A stretch of 64,000 bases of DNA, taken from assembly GCA_029959085.1 (NCBI GenBank), contig JARWIR010000010.1, positions 11,243,001 through 11,307,000 on the forward strand. The letters are read 5' to 3'. The notes under the pieces are model-generated. The model worked only from the letters and a program-made list of their open reading frames with translations, was not told the DNA's origin and made no database searches. Shown piece by piece: positions 31,948 to 45,094 of this stretch; the stretch's first letter is position 1; each line of letters opens with the position of its first letter. The DNA comes from Nemophila menziesii (lineage: Eukaryota; Streptophyta; Magnoliopsida; Boraginales; Hydrophyllaceae). Position numbers and translations under genes: made by a program.

Positions 31948-32433
31948 CATTAGAAGGTCAGTCTCATTTAGGAACCTAGTGGCATAGGAGCACCCTATTT
32001 AAGTCCCCTCGTGATTGTAAGGTCGCCACCCTAGTCCACACTGACGGGGGTAGGGAGGAATTTAGAATCCTAACTACTTATCTAAGAGCTATTATCACCC
32101 TTATAAACTGATAGAAGATTTAGAAGGATTAGTGCATACAAGCGAAACCTAAGCTATACTTTCTCATCTTATTTCTTTCATATTCATTTTATTGGCTTTG
32201 GTTTAATTAGTTTAATCATTAATCTCTCCATCAATCATATTTATTTTCTTGTATTTTTAATTATTAATTGCTACTCTGATTTATTTACCCATCTGTCTAA
32301 CACATTTAAGTCCTTGAGGAACGAATCTTCTTATCATCTATAATACTTGTAGTGCTGTGTTAAGTATAGGGTTATTAGTGCATTGTTTTCCTTATTTATT
32401 TATAATATTTTTATCACACCCGAGGCGATACCA
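31948..32433 (+). repeat. 3' part of a C-like LTR
   Basis: The sequence TTTAGGAACCTAGTGGCATA followed by CACCCTATTTAAG, and later GAAGGATTAGTGCATAC, matches the reverse complement of the element C LTR. It ends TCACACCCGAGGCGATACCA, the outer LTR end. The first two thirds of the LTR are missing at the junction with P, and copia sequence follows directly. Confidence 0.7.
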
Positions 32434-33504
32434 ATATTATAAAAAGAAAAAATTAAATAAACATACTAATGAAAATATATACATGAATGCACATAAACTT
32501 GCAATGTTCATACATTATATCATGCTTAATTATATAGATTCAACATATCCATAAATGCATCCCTTGTGATATCCTTTGTTAATGGATCAGCAAGCATATT
32601 GCATATGTGTATATATTACAAACCAACATCCTTTTATGGAATAATATCTCTAACAAAATTATACTTTATCAAATGTGTTGTAGTGATAAGTATAAAGAAA
32701 TTCGGTCAAAAAATAAATAAATAAAATCCGGTCAAAAATTATTTCGAAAACAAAATGATTAATACAAGCCCCCAAAAAATTAATTCACGGGCTGACCAAT
32801 ATAATTCACATGGAAAAAATATATATGGGCCAAAAGGTATGGTCTAATAGATCCATATATATCAAGAATTATCTAACCTAATTCCATATACATAAAACAC
32901 CATTTTTGTAACTAACAAAAATCTTTTCTTTTCTTCTTTCGACAAAACCAAAAAACAATTCTTCATTTTCTTTTTTGTTTGATAGAAAATAAAGCTCGAA
33001 AAAATCATTTATTCATATATTCAAGTTGGGTAAGATGCTCTGATACCAATTGTTACACTTGAATTTAAATAAGAAGGTTTATCAGACAACACTTATACGC
33101 AGGGGATTGGAATGAAAAGTCAAGGATTCAGCCTTCTTACTTCTGATTGTATTGAAATGGAGAAATCTCTTTTGCTATCAGGTTGTAAGCATAATTACTA
33201 GAATCCAACTCTTTGTTTTCACCATCTAAATGTCTCAGGATTATTTTTTTGTATTCTTGATTTGGAGAGAAAAAAACTTTTACGTTCTTTGTTGTGAGGT
33301 GTTGTCTGTAATTTTTTTGTGAGAAACAGATGCTCTATTTATAGAGTTGGAGAGTTGGTTTATTGTATGTTAACATACCACTCTCCCACTTTTTCCACTC
33401 CCTCCACCATCTAAGTGGGAAGTTATCAAATATAACTTCCATGTACACTTATGTCTTTCCCATCATGGGTGACATGGACTAACAATTTATTGTTATTTCT
33501 TTCA
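32434..33504 (-). mobile_element. internally deleted Ty1/copia remnant
   Basis: 32434-32690 matches the end of the RNase H region and the following sequence of the copia element at 52230-52500. It then jumps to an AT-rich leader, a PBS GCTCTGATACCA (33037-33048, complement of TGGTATCAGAGC, initiator tRNA-Met) and a 454-bp LTR (33051-33504) running TGTTACACTT...ATTTCTTTCA. Almost all of gag and pol is missing. Its LTR differs strongly from that of the element at 50878-58254, so it is another subfamily. Confidence 0.75.
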
Positions 33505-33683
33505 GAGACATCACACATTCACGGCGGCCATCTCTCTCTTCTTTAGTCTTTACACCAAACCTATTAAATTCGTAGAGAGACAAAAAAACACAGGTTATAC
33601 TAAAAATAACTAAGAAATACTATACTAAATAAAACATAAAAATATAATGATATATTCTACGGTAACGGCGCCAAAAACTTCTT
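33505..33683 (-). promoter_or_regulatory. leader and primer site of element E
   Basis: At 33656-33673 the minus strand reads TGGCGCCGTTACCGTAGA, a tRNA-Asp type primer site with changes, ten bases from the LTR at 33684. The rest is AT-rich leader, cut on the left by the copia remnant. Confidence 0.6.
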
Positions 33684-35151
33684 TGCCTCCCAAGCGTGAT
33701 AATAGATCAACACAATGGAAAGATTCTTGCCCGCAAGTGTACGGGGGCGTTGACAAGTAATATAACATAAGTATAAGGGATTATCGACTTCATATGGACT
33801 ATAATAGTTATGATTAATGTGCTTTACATGTATCATGGTGAAAGATGCAAAGAAATGGCAATTAAAGTAAATACAATATTTGTTGGGGTTTTGTTTATAA
33901 ACTAGTAGTATAATAGAGTAAATGACTAACTAAAAGAAATACAAATTAAAATGCTAAAGAAAGGATAAATTGATGAGATATATGCTTGAGTGTTGCTGGT
34001 AATTTCTAAAATTAATATTTGAATATTTTTTTATATAAGGGCAAAGTTCTCTTTTCACACTAGTCAGAATTCAATGTTCTTCACAAATCCCTAACAGGTA
34101 GATAGGAAGCTATCATACAACGCTAAATACCCCTCCTAGGTGACCCTATAAATTATTTTGAATGTTAATTGATTAAACTCTAATTACAACTTGGTTAGTC
34201 AAGACCTCCTGCCTCACTAACGCACACCAAATGTTTATATACTAATTCTGCAACTCGAATCCCCTCCCAGATAGTAGTTGTGACTGGTGAGACTAATTAA
34301 TACTTGATCCCGACACAATTATAAATAAGAATAAATATATATTAAATGGAAAATTAATTAAATTTATTTAAACCTATATATCTAAAAATCAAATAATCTA
34401 GGGTTCATACCCATAGCTATCCGCAAGGAAAAATAGGTTTAGTTCATAAGGTAAAACAAAAAACTAGAAGTAAATAATTCCAAAATCATGTCTAGAATGT
34501 AAAACGGAATAAAATTACTTTAATGGTTGATAGGAAATGGATATTGAATGGAAAAAATGATTAAATTAGGTGAAAACCCTTCTTCTCTTCACTTCTGCGC
34601 GTGTAGCTCTTCTCCCTACTGTAAAATTTCTTGTGTACTGAATAATGAGCTTCTAAAATGCTTAAATACCTAGTTAAAAAGTTTCTGGGGCCTTATGGGC
34701 TCACTCCTAACCCTATTTTAGCTACTGTTGGACATGACTGAGTCATGGTGGAAGCAAATAGCATAACTTCTTCATGTCAATTCCAAATTGAATTATGTTA
34801 CTTTCATACTTCATTGACTTCAAGATCTATCCAAATAAAATGGAATATGTACAAAACTCTGACCAAGAATTCGTGGTGATTGAAACAAGTGGCGTCAAGA
34901 ATTTGCCGGTAAATGCTCTAACTTCTCCAAAGTGACTTTTAGTTCTTTTTATGCTTTGCATCAGGTTTGGACTTGACTTCTTTTCATCATCTTGTCATTT
35001 AGTGTCAACCATGTACCTAGCAATATGTACTAAAAGAGATAGAAAAATAAGATATGAAAAATATTAGGGAAGCATCCCTCAATTATGTCAATTAAACCCT
35101 CAAAAGGATGTCTCATAAATATATTAATCTATCAAAAAATAATAGACATCA
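33684..35151 (-). repeat. 5' LTR of Athila-like element E
   Basis: 1,468 bp. Plus-strand start TGCCTCCCAAGCGTGATAAT, end AATAGACATCA, so in element sense it runs TGATGTCTATT...GGAGGCA. The ends resemble those of the other LTRs here, but most of the sequence is distinct. The PBS is adjacent. The rest of the element is absent, replaced by copia and LTR fragments. Confidence 0.75.
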
Positions 35152-35506
35152 TTAACTCTATGCATGTTGCCATCATACAAGAATTTAAGAACATTCATAA
35201 ACATGATTACAACAACAATCCATATTCTAATTTAATTGAAAAGTCTAAAGTTATAAAATAAATATCCAAATTAAATACTGGGATTCATATTTTGAGTTTC
35301 TCAACCTACTAATTATTATTTCATAATGAAGAAAAAGGAAACAAGAGCTAAAAGAATCATAATTAAATACATAATTAAATACTAATGAAAGTTACGCAAT
35401 TATGATGACAACATTATAAAATAAGGTGTTGTGGATTAAAACCTGATTCTTTCCCTTTTTCTCAAAGTTCCTTTCTCGAAAATATTATAGTGTTCTTCTT
35501 TAGATA

Positions 35507-35548
<42 letters not shown>

Positions 35549-37436
35549 TCAACCGTGTTATTACTCAATTGGACCAACTTAGGTGAGCCAAAAGCGGTCA
35601 AATGGACTCTTCTTAACTTGGCAGTTTTGGGTTTTGTCATTACAATTTACATAACTTATGCAGTTCAACTCCAAATAGCAAATTGTTTCGTTCACGCGGT
35701 CTACACTCAAAGAACTATCTTGAACTTGAACTTCATGATTAGAAGTTTCACCAAATATTATTTATGAACTTCTAAAGTTGATGAAATTATTATCTATCAA
35801 AAAATGAGAGATATTAGTGACACTAAAAAATAACATCCAAAACTCTCAAATGATAAACACGCGAAAGATTAAAACCAAGCCAAAATACATAAATCCACCA
35901 TTAGAAGAAGATTCAACTTGTTTTACAAATTAAAATATACTTTAAAAAAATCACATGCAAAATGAGATTTATGAGTAATCCAAGAAGCACCATATCAATC
36001 AGATAACCAAGTAGTAGCAAAAATTTGGTAACCATATCTCATAATTATATGGATTCCATATGCATTACACATCAATAACATCCAAATTTATAGAGAAAAT
36101 AGAAAAAACATGGACATCCAAAGAAATTGATATGTCAAACCTACATGAGTTTAAAGGAAATAATTGACTAAAAATTAACTAATTACATCCATGAATTTGC
36201 TTAATCATATTCCACGTCTACAGTTAATTCTCCAATTTCTCAACAAGTGACAAACCCACTCAATCAAAACTAGACCATCACATTCATCGACATTGATGAA
36301 CCCTAATTTATATTTCCTCATCAAACATCTCAAATTACTACAAAAGTAAAATAAATCCATGGAAAAGGGGAAGTATCGACATGAAAGCACGAAGAAAAGT
36401 CAAGAATCCAGAAGTGATTGAGTAGCCATGAAGGAGAAAGCCCAAGAATCAACCGACACCAAAATACTAGGAGAGAGAAGGTCTCATTTTTTTGAGTTCT
36501 TTTTAACCACTAGTTTATACAAGTAGGGTGCAAGGGGACTTGGGGTCATGCAGCCCCTTCTTTTGGTCTCAGGGCGCAGTAAGAATTTGCTCAATATTTT
36601 TATAGAAATACGTTAGTAAAAATATATTAACCACCTCCTCCCGAACCAAAATATAATCTGCCCATTCTTTCCTACCTCAATGTTAACCCCAACCCAAAGT
36701 TTAACACTTTTCCTACAGTCAAACTATCATAGACCCACCAGATCTTATGACCATCAAATTTAGTTGATATTCTTACAAGTGTTATCTCTATTCTCGAACT
36801 ATCAGTTAATCTTCACAAACAATTTTAACTTTTAGCCTTCCCAAATTAAAATTATGGATTTCCTAAATTTATCTCAAACTTCTTTTAATTTTTGTCGGAA
36901 AAGTAATTTATTTATAATAACAAATATTATCAGAGTTGATGAAAAACATATAAAGGTACGGATCATAAACAACTATAATACATAAAAAATAACAAGATAG
37001 AGGATTAATCCTTTGTTGTCAGTAATTATAAAAGTAACATAACCATTGAATTCGAGTTTCCTACTGGTAAGTAATCAACAGAGATTAAAAAATTTAAACT
37101 TGCTATCTTCACGTATATGGAAATACCATATAAAAATAATTTATAAAATGTATGACATGTATGAAATGTAAATTTGTACTATATTAAAAAAAATTAAGAA
37201 TTTTGTACTTATCTCTTTTTTTTTATGGACAAAAACAACAACAAATAACGACAAAAAAGGATAATCATCAGCCAATGCATATTCTTCTTAAAGCTTCGGT
37301 AAGAGGTGTTTTGGTATACATTTTTTGCTGCATGATGGCTCTGTGCCTAGCTTTTTTAGCAAGCTTAGTCGCTTGTCCATTTAATCTCCTTTGATGTACC
37401 GAAAGGTGATGGGGTAAAAATCTCCGGCCATCTAAT
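35152..37436. other. AT-rich sequence without recognised genes
   Basis: No ORF with recognisable content. It has a (TA)n run at 35512-35546. 36190-36500 is slightly richer in GC and could be the 5' end of an unidentified element or gene on the minus strand. I see no LTR ends, PBS or inverted termini. Confidence 0.4.
35512..35546. repeat. (TA)n microsatellite
   Basis: An uninterrupted run of TA units of about 35 bp. Confidence 0.9.
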
Positions 37437-38010
37437 TAATCTCCCAGATAATTGGTTGAATTCTTCAACTTACTATTGACATCTACCTAATACTCAAGGT
37501 TATCAGAGAAAATAATTTTATTTTCATCTGAAAAGTTAGCATACGTTTTTATTGCTTTAAATACTACCAAAGTTTCGTGTTCGAGAATTCTGTCACAAAA
37601 AATTATTTCTTTTATTTCAACTTTGCTATTCATGTGCTTGTGATATTGAACAATTTTGATCCCTATCTCTTCGTACGGTTTGTTGAAAGATGCAGCACAA
37701 TTGAAGGTGATATAGGCTTCTCTAGTAGAACTATATATCTTTTTGCTGAATAATAAAAACTTGCAAAAAATAATTAATTGGAGGGATTAGAGTCTCTCCA
37801 ATATGTACCATGTTGTTTAATAATAAGTTTACTAATATAGGAAGTAACTTGATCCTCGTCTTTACTACAGTTTTCATAAAATGCTCTTCATTTTTCTTTC
37901 CATATGGACAACATGTTAATCATAATATAATAAATCACCTTTTTTTTCATCCATCATTCGTAAAATTGACAATATATAAGATATAGTTACCCGTAGAATG
38001 AAGATTATTT
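37437..38010 (-). pseudogene. LINE-type RNase H relic
   Basis: From about 37740 leftwards the minus strand is open and reads EAYITFNCAASFNKPYEEIG, then IVQYHKHM, FCDRILEHETLVVFKAIKTY and ENKIIFSDN. This is the RNase H fold of plant non-LTR elements (normally NCDASF...AEALAL...ESDS). The first catalytic Asp is Ala here; the Glu and the later Asp remain. Upstream (37790-38010) LSIWKEK, a stop, and RAFYENCSKDED resemble the zf-RVT region that precedes RNase H in LINEs. No poly-A tail or target duplication was found. The same fold also occurs in single-domain host proteins. Confidence 0.6.
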
Positions 38011-38289
38011 GTGTCCACTTTAATTTGTAAAGATGAACCTATCCAAATATTTTAACTAACTTTACAATTAATAAAAGATTTCCATAGATTCAGAAATATC
38101 ATAACACCAAAGATAATTATTAGAATCAGGATTTTTTCTGTTTGTAAGATTATATTTCATTAATAAAGTATTATTACATGTCTTTCAAATAAAAAATTTA
38201 ATTCTCTAGGAAATATTAAAATTTCAAATTGTTTTTCATATTTACTAATTTTTTTTTGAAAAATTAATTGATTGAAGTTGATGGAATAT

Positions 38290-38500
38290 ATGTTAGTCAG
38301 TGAGGACTCAACCAGGCTATCGGTCTCGGTTCTCCGGTCCACCGGACAGACCAGACCGGTCTGTCCAAGAATCGGACCGAACCGGTGTTGTCTAACGGTT
38401 CTGGACTGATCCGAACCTCCCTTGTATGATATCGGCTCGGTCTTTTTTTTAAAATGGGTTGGACCAGACCGAATAGTTCAAGACCGATAAGAATTAATTA
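38290..38500. other. GC-rich dyad cluster beside element C
   Basis: A patch of CCGGTCCACCGG, GACCAGACCGGTCTG and AACCGGTG words in AT-rich DNA. It resembles the subterminal arrays of plant hAT-like elements. Element C starts 29 bases to the right, so the other half could lie beyond C, outside the window. No terminal repeat or target duplication can be shown. Confidence 0.35.
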
Positions 38501-38528
38501 ATATTTGTTTTTTTAATTCTACTCTTAA

Positions 38529-40044
38529 TGGTGTCGCCTATGGTGTGATAAAAATATGATAAATAAATCCGGAAACCAATGTACTAATCAACCTAGACAA
38601 ACATGGAACTGCAAGTATTACAGGGCGTATGCAAGTTTTAATGATATAAGAATTCGTTCTCAGGGACTTAATGTGTTACACGAATGAGCAAATAATCAGA
38701 GTAGCACCAATTAATTAAAAGACAGAAACTATAGATGATTAATGATTAAACTAATAAAATTAAAAGACAATAAAATAAATAGGGAAGAATATGAGATGAG
38801 AGTGTATAGCTCAGTTCTGCTAGTATGCACTAATCCTTCTAATTCTTTCTATCAATTTCAGTTTATAAGTTCGTAGATATGTAGTCAGAATTCTAAATTC
38901 CTACCTATACCCGGAGAGAGAATAGGTAGGCTACGGCACAACCACGAGGTGACCTTAAATAGGGTTATCCTACGCCACTAGGTTCCTAAGCAGATCTTTC
39001 CTTCAATTGGTGATATGGTGATTAAAACAAACCCTAATGACTATCTAGTTAGGTTGGTGTTGTCAGGACCAATTCCTTATTCTAAACGTTTATGTGGTGT
39101 TTCAATAATTAGACACCCCTTCTAGGCGATCATCTAACTACTATTAGCAAAGCCCTAAATTGACCTTGTTTAAGAAAGACAATAAATCAAAACACATAAA
39201 ACAAATATATGGTTAAGCAGCTAGGATCAGATTAAAACATATAATTCCCAAAGAAAATTAGATAGAAAGAAAATAGAATTCATAGATTATACATAATGCA
39301 AAACTCAAGCTATGGGAAAATGAGTTCATACCTGAAGGAAATAAACTAAAAGAATTATACAAAGAATTTATCTTGCTTTCTTGAATGGCTCTAATGATAT
39401 AAAACTTAAGGACTAACTTATGGGAGGAAATGATTGTTTACAAAGGTTTAAAGGGTGTATTTATAGGTGTTTAGAAGACCTAATTCGTTTTCTTTGAGTG
39501 GAAGACAAGTAACTTGGACTCCAAGCCCAACTCAAATTCGTAACCCTAAAATATAGAAAAGGTAATAATCTGCCGCTGTTTTGTTTTGGCCGTAACTTCT
39601 TCGTTTCAACTCCGTTTGACGTGTTCCATAACTAATCGTCTCGGAAAGTTCTATAACTTTAATTAGAACCATTCTTCCATATTCCTAGCCAATCTTGAGT
39701 TATGATCACTTCTATGGTCGTAGGTGCTGGAATTCAGATTTATTTGGCAACTATATCTTTCCATATCTTATCTTTTCTTTCCTTATCTTCAATTTCCATG
39801 CATATCTTCTTTCCTTTATCTCTTAGAATTGATTTGGAATCTAATTAATCACCATATTAATCTTTAAAGCTTCACAATTACCAAACAATTAAACCAAATA
39901 TGCTCTAAAAATAATAAATCATTAAATCAAGACAAGAAATAGGAAAGTGCACTATATCATGGGAAAATCGAGTATTTAGACTTCGAAAACACTGAAAATG
40001 ATGTCTCCGACTAATATTAAATCATCACAAATGGGGAGACATCA
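38529..40044 (-). repeat. 3' LTR of element C
   Basis: 1,516 bp, plus-strand TGGTGTCGCC...GGGGAGACATCA. TATA box CTATAAATA at 39458-39466 on the minus strand. Confidence 0.88.
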
Positions 40045-40061
40045 AGACCATCAACTCAAAG

Positions 40062-40080
40062 TTGTATCGTCTTGATACAA
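40062..40080 (-). other. PPT-adjacent stem-loop of element C
   Basis: TTGTATCG and TGATACAA with a 3-base loop, as in B but with one base change that leaves a wobble pair. It adjoins the degraded PPT. Confidence 0.6.
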
Positions 40081-40897
40081 TAAAGATATAAACAAAGGGA
40101 AGTCTCTAAATACACACCTAGGTCAATTAAGCACAGTGGGACAGAAGATAGCAGAATATATAGAATAGACATAAAGCAAGTACTCAGAAAATTTCATGTA
40201 ATAATGTTCAAAAACTACATACATGTACACTTTTCATATCCACAATTACCACGGGTGAAATTCAAGATTAGATTAGCTTCGCAACGTAAGAAAGAAAGGA
40301 TCTTTACTCAGTTCACCAAGGAGACTATAGATTGTTCATCAAACTTCACTGTTATCCAAAGATCGACTTAACTACTCTCTATTGGCTCAATCACTTCTAG
40401 ATTACATAGCAAAGAATCATAAGGTCTTTAAGGTTGTAATGTTGGCTTAGGGACGGTATGCTAAGTATAGTTGGATAATTTAGAGTGAGCTTTTGGCTCT
40501 CTCCTCACTAGCGTTCAACGAATCGCCCTAGAGCTTGAGTTACACTCATAAAATGTTCTCACTCAACCCAATGATTTTCTTGATGCACAAAGTAGCATCC
40601 CCAATAACCCAATAAAAGCATAAGATGATCACATAAAAATTCCACTTTGTCGGTCCAAATATATAATCTTTACAAATAATTTTTTTTTCTTTTCTATAGT
40701 TATGACTCTCTTTTTGATGTCGAGATATCATGCTATTTTTCTCATAGATTTTTCCTTTTCTTTTCATGATTTTTAGCTTTTTTCATTTACTCTTACCCCG
40801 GCAAAGGGTTACAATATAAAATTGTGAATCATCATTAATATATAGAACATAGCACAATTAATAAGCTCAATAATCCCAACCCAATAAAAAATTCCCA

Positions 40898-40980
40898 TAA
40901 TGATGGACCCACCACCCCAAACGCAAGCTCTAGAATAATTGTCTATGCATCGCGATTCGAGTGCGGGTCATATGGAAAAG
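40898..40980 (-). other. conserved 3' noncoding block of element C
   Basis: Very close to the block of B (19198-19275). The 13-base motif is altered by one base here. Confidence 0.6.
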
Positions 40981-41743
40981 TCCTATAATCTAAAGGGACA
41001 CGGCTTATAATGTGGCTAAATAAGAAGGCTTTAGAAATGCTAGAAGGGGCTGAGAAGGATATAATATATAAAAAATTTGGATAGCAAGCTAAAAGGAAAC
41101 AAGGGGCTTATGAAAGAACCACCTTAATCACTTTCTAAACTATGAAATTTCGTTATTCTCTTACCTTTAGCACGTTCATCAAATTTGTTTGTCAACTAGC
41201 TTGGATCTCACGGCCTACATACCACTCAAGGCTCCCTGAGATCGAACATACTTTCTATCACATTGCTTACTAATCTTTTCTTTGCTATCATTGTGTGTTT
41301 TCCTGCAAATACTCAAAGCATACAAAATAAAATAGCTCATAAACATACTACTTTCTATCATTAATTTACTAAGCTTATGCTTTCATGCTATTAAACACAC
41401 TCTACATCTAATTCCCATGTATCAAAAAAATTAATTTCTACCTAAAAACAGAAAAAAAAATGGAGATGAGAGACAACGAATCCCCATAGCCCCAACTCAA
41501 AAATATTCATGTCCCCACGACTCTAAAAAGAAATTAAAATTAGCAGATAAATCATTTACATAAATGGTAAGGAAGAAAGAGAACATACTCTCGAGGCTAT
41601 TGCCTCGCATTATCGACATCCAAGATAGGATTTGCTGGATCTTTCTTTAATTGCTCAAGGAGTGTCATGATGTGTACTTGATTAGCTTTGATTTGTGCCA
41701 TATCATTGGCTAAGTAAGTTTGAGCTGCTTCAATGTTATTTAA

Positions 41744-42810
41744 TCACTCCTCCATCTTCTCTTTCCAACTACGTTCCTTTTCTTCCTTTGAGACTTGCGT
41801 AATACCCGCTCCTCTCAAAACTTTCATGATCCATGTATTATCAATTTTGTTACTCGTTTTAAACTCGAGTTTCTCTTCTTCAACCAATATCAGATTCGCT
41901 TTCCGAACAAGACACATGATCATAGTAGGATATTTCACATTAAATAATGAGATAGAAGAGACCGAAAATCGCATCACCTCCTTAAAGATCAATTGTGAAA
42001 CATCCACTTCTTCTCCTCTCAAAATAAAATTTAACAAGATAGCGTTCTTTTTACTTACGTCCAAAATTCTTGTGTTTCCAAAGACGTTAGGGGTAAGGAA
42101 ATTATGCCAAATTCTAGCATTCGGTTGGAGATATTTGTAAGGCCAAGGTGCCTTTATTTATCCCATATGTTAATACACTTTCTCCTTATCTAAGACATGC
42201 TCACAAAGTAAATTTAAATCGAAGATTCTCTTTCTATCCACCTCTTTTCTATACTCTCATGGTCCAACCAATTTCTTAAACTGGAAGTGGTTTCTAATCT
42301 CTTCAATTGTGAAAGGAACTAACTTTCCTCTAACTGGAACGCAACCTTCACTATCTCGGCTAAAGAGGCCTAAGTAGAAGTCAGAAACTAATTCATGACA
42401 TTAATCAGAACGTCTTACGATGAACGTAGACCAACCCAATCTTTCAACGAACTCCAATAATCTCTTGTACTCTCCTTTACCAACTTCTTCATCAAATACT
42501 CTCTCATAAGCAAAAGGTAGTGTTTCTGTAATTGTTTCTTCGTAGAAGCTATCAAGGCCTTTGAAGTTTTCTCTTTTTCTTTGGGTGTAGGACCTTTGAA
42601 TTGGAGAGGTTGTGTTGTCTTCTTTACGAAAAGTGGAACCTTTTTGCCCATTGAATTAAACACAACTAACTCACCTCTCTTTACATGATCTATTTCATCC
42701 TTTGTGTTGAAACTAGAACTTTTCTTACTTGATTTCTTCTCAATAGAACCCAATACTTTGCTTTTCTTCATCTCCCTCACAGTAGATAATGTCTCTGTTC
42801 TCTTAGTCAT
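41744..42810 (-). pseudogene. ORF3 of element C
   Basis: It begins MTKRTETLSTVREMKK at 42810, aligned with MTNRT of B. The N-terminus is Lys/Ser-rich; 42415 onward is broken. The stretch 42064-41744 carries LNFILRGEEVDVSQLIFKEV and FNVKYPTMIMCLVRKANLIL, ending in the coiled-coil-like EEKERSWKEKMEE. Several frameshifts separate the parts. Same protein as the B ORF3, older copy. Confidence 0.65.
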
Positions 42811-43244
42811 CTCAATGAACCTCCAAATCAAAGCTTTAACCACTCTTGAAATTTGAAACCCTTGATTATTGGTTGAACAAGCTTTATTTGGGTTAGGAAA
42901 GGTGTTTTGATGATGAATCTCTATATGGGTAAGATGGATTCTTGATGGATTGGTATGGATCTAAGAAAATGTAGGATGAATTTTTGAATTTTAAGCTTGT
43001 GATTTTTGGATTCAATGTGTTTTGGTAAGATTTGGGTGGTTAAATCTTCTTTGTAATGATGTGGAGAAAGGATTTGATGTGTTTTTATGGTGATTGGGTA
43101 GTGTTTTGATGTTAGGGGAAGGTTTGATGAAACTTCAATGGAGTTGGGAGAGGTTTAAAAAAGAAAGAGAGGCTTAAGGATTGTAAAATTCGTAATAGAC
43201 TAGCCTTCCTCTTCTTTATAACCTAAACATTCGAAATTTTCTCT

Positions 43245-43495
43245 TTCCAGCGGCAAGGACCGGCTACCCAGTGAGCTGTTTTTTGAAAAGACTCGCCTCG
43301 GCATTAAACCTGATTCATAGACCCGTGAGCACGTGTTTTTGTCTGACCGGTATACTGCTGGTATGGTCGGCATACCGGTGCGCAATTTTTCGAAAATCCA
43401 CCTATCGGCAAAAAACCTGACTCGTGAACCCGTGGGAACTCCTTTTGACCCGCCGGCTTACCGGTCATATGGCCGGCATACCGGTGGGTAGGTCA
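43245..43495 (-). repeat. palindromic repeat block of element C
   Basis: GCATACCGGTGCG, CCGGCTTACCGGTCATATGG and GGCATACCGGTG words are separated by CTCGGCATTAAACCTGA and CTATCGGCAAAAAACCTGA spacers. Its words match A and D rather than its closest relative B. Confidence 0.65.
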
Positions 43496-43706
43496 AGATG
43501 TGCACAAAAATTTCTTTTTCCTCCCTAACTTGATTTCTTTAATACCTGAACATCAAAAGCAATAATACCTTTCTCAAATATGAAATATCAACTAAAAACA
43601 ACTATACTAAACATGAATTAAAAACATAAAAACATAAAAAATTGTGGGTTGTCTCCTGTACAGCACTTTTATTTAACGTCTTTTAAAGTTAGACGTGTTA
43701 CCTCTA

Positions 43707-45090
43707 TCAAGATTTGCGAATATTGCCTCCCCGACAACGAGCGAGACTATGAACATCTACTAATGTCCGCTTAATGCCCTTCTTGGGCCTGATCTCTATC
43801 ACCTGAGCTGAAACAACTTTAGTGACTACAAATGGTCCTATCCACGAGTCTTGATGACCTCGTGGCCTATTCTCTAGTTTGTGGGCTTTCAATAGAACTT
43901 CATGGCCGACCCCAAACTCAATATTTGGCTCAGTATATACAGGATTTATGTGGATCTTCTCCTTAGGGACTTTGTGATGTGAAAGACTGTGGATGATAGG
44001 AACGGTGGGATCTGACTTCCTTGGTTTCTTACCCCAGACATAGAATGTCTCGGATATATTCTTAGCATGAAGGGTAATGGTCCCTTCCTGGAAGGTGATT
44101 ATGCTCTGGCGTGTGGCCATGAAAGGTCTTCCAAGTATAATTGGAACCTTCTTATTTGCATCGAAATTAAGTATAACAAAGTCAGTAGGGATGGTAATAT
44201 TACCAGATCGGACATGAATGTCCTCCAGTGTTCCCCATGTCTTGGTAACTGAGTTGTCAACAAACTGCAACTTCAGTGGAGCCTTCTTTGATTTATGAAG
44301 TCCAAGTCTACCGAACACGGACTTTGGTATAAGATTCACACCTAAACCCACATCACACATAGCTTTCACCTTGAGCATACCATTTATTTGCATAGGAAGA
44401 TTAAAGCTTCCAGGATTTTTGAGCTTCTATGGTAACTCTTTCTCTACTTTTCTTGAGACTCTCACACTCTCTTTCTTGGCTTCTACACTCGCTTCTTTCT
44501 TAGGAATAACTTGCGTAAAAACTTGTTGTGGTGTAAGCCCTTTCTTCGCAATCTCAAGAATTTGGGCGTTAATATTCTCAGGAGTATACGCCTCTACAAA
44601 TGTCTTGAATTCAATGTCACCCTTTGGATTTGTATCAGGAATAGTTCGTGACATTGTTTGAACAACTGGTGGCGATTCCACCTTCTCTTCTTCTTCCTTT
44701 TCTTGCACAGCAGTTGCAACTTCTATTTTCTCTTTTGAGTCTTCTTCCTCTTTCTCTTTAGCTCTAGCAGCTTGTAACTCCATAACTGATCTAATTTCTT
44801 CTTTCATATCTCTCAGAAGCTCTATAAATTTGGATTTTTCTGAATCTGCATCCTCATCTTCATAACAGTTAGAGACCATGGGGCTAGACTTGGTTGGTTC
44901 TTCTTTGATACTAGGGACTTCCACGACTTTTTCTGCAGCATGCGGTACTTCCTTATTTTCTTCAATTTCAAGGCAAATAACCTTACAAGATTTGAACCCA
45001 ACATTGGCATCACCTTCTTCTATAGCCTTCAATTATTTTGCTTCCATAATATTAGTAAGAACTTTATTCATTTGTTCTACTTGCGTACCT
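43707..45090 (-). pseudogene. protease joined to an integrase C-terminal-like tail, element C
   Basis: The acidic N-terminal part is 45032-44427. An in-frame TAG then replaces the Thr-Asn seen in B, and the protease continues from 44393: MLKVKAMCDVGLGVNLIPKS with the catalytic Asp, FVILNFDANKKVPIILGRPF, then EFGVGHEVLLKAHK and WIGPFVVTKVVSAQVIEIRP, ending LARCRGGNIRKS. The arrangement is the same as in B, with the integrase core and RT absent. A further stop lies near 45033. Nonfunctional as it stands, but the architecture is clear. Confidence 0.8.
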
Positions 45091-45094
45091 AAAA

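Noticed and set aside
35555..35767. 70-codon ORF after the (TA)n run
   Set aside because: No recognisable domain, ordinary AT-rich background, no supporting context.
36190..36500. Possible 5' end of a host gene on the minus strand
   Set aside because: The 61-codon ORF has no known domain and no following exon could be traced; left as unassigned.
37203..37394. Small ORF with a hydrophobic segment (FCCMMALCLAFLASLVA)
   Set aside because: It looks like a membrane helix, but it is short, isolated, preceded by low-complexity sequence, and has no conserved partner.
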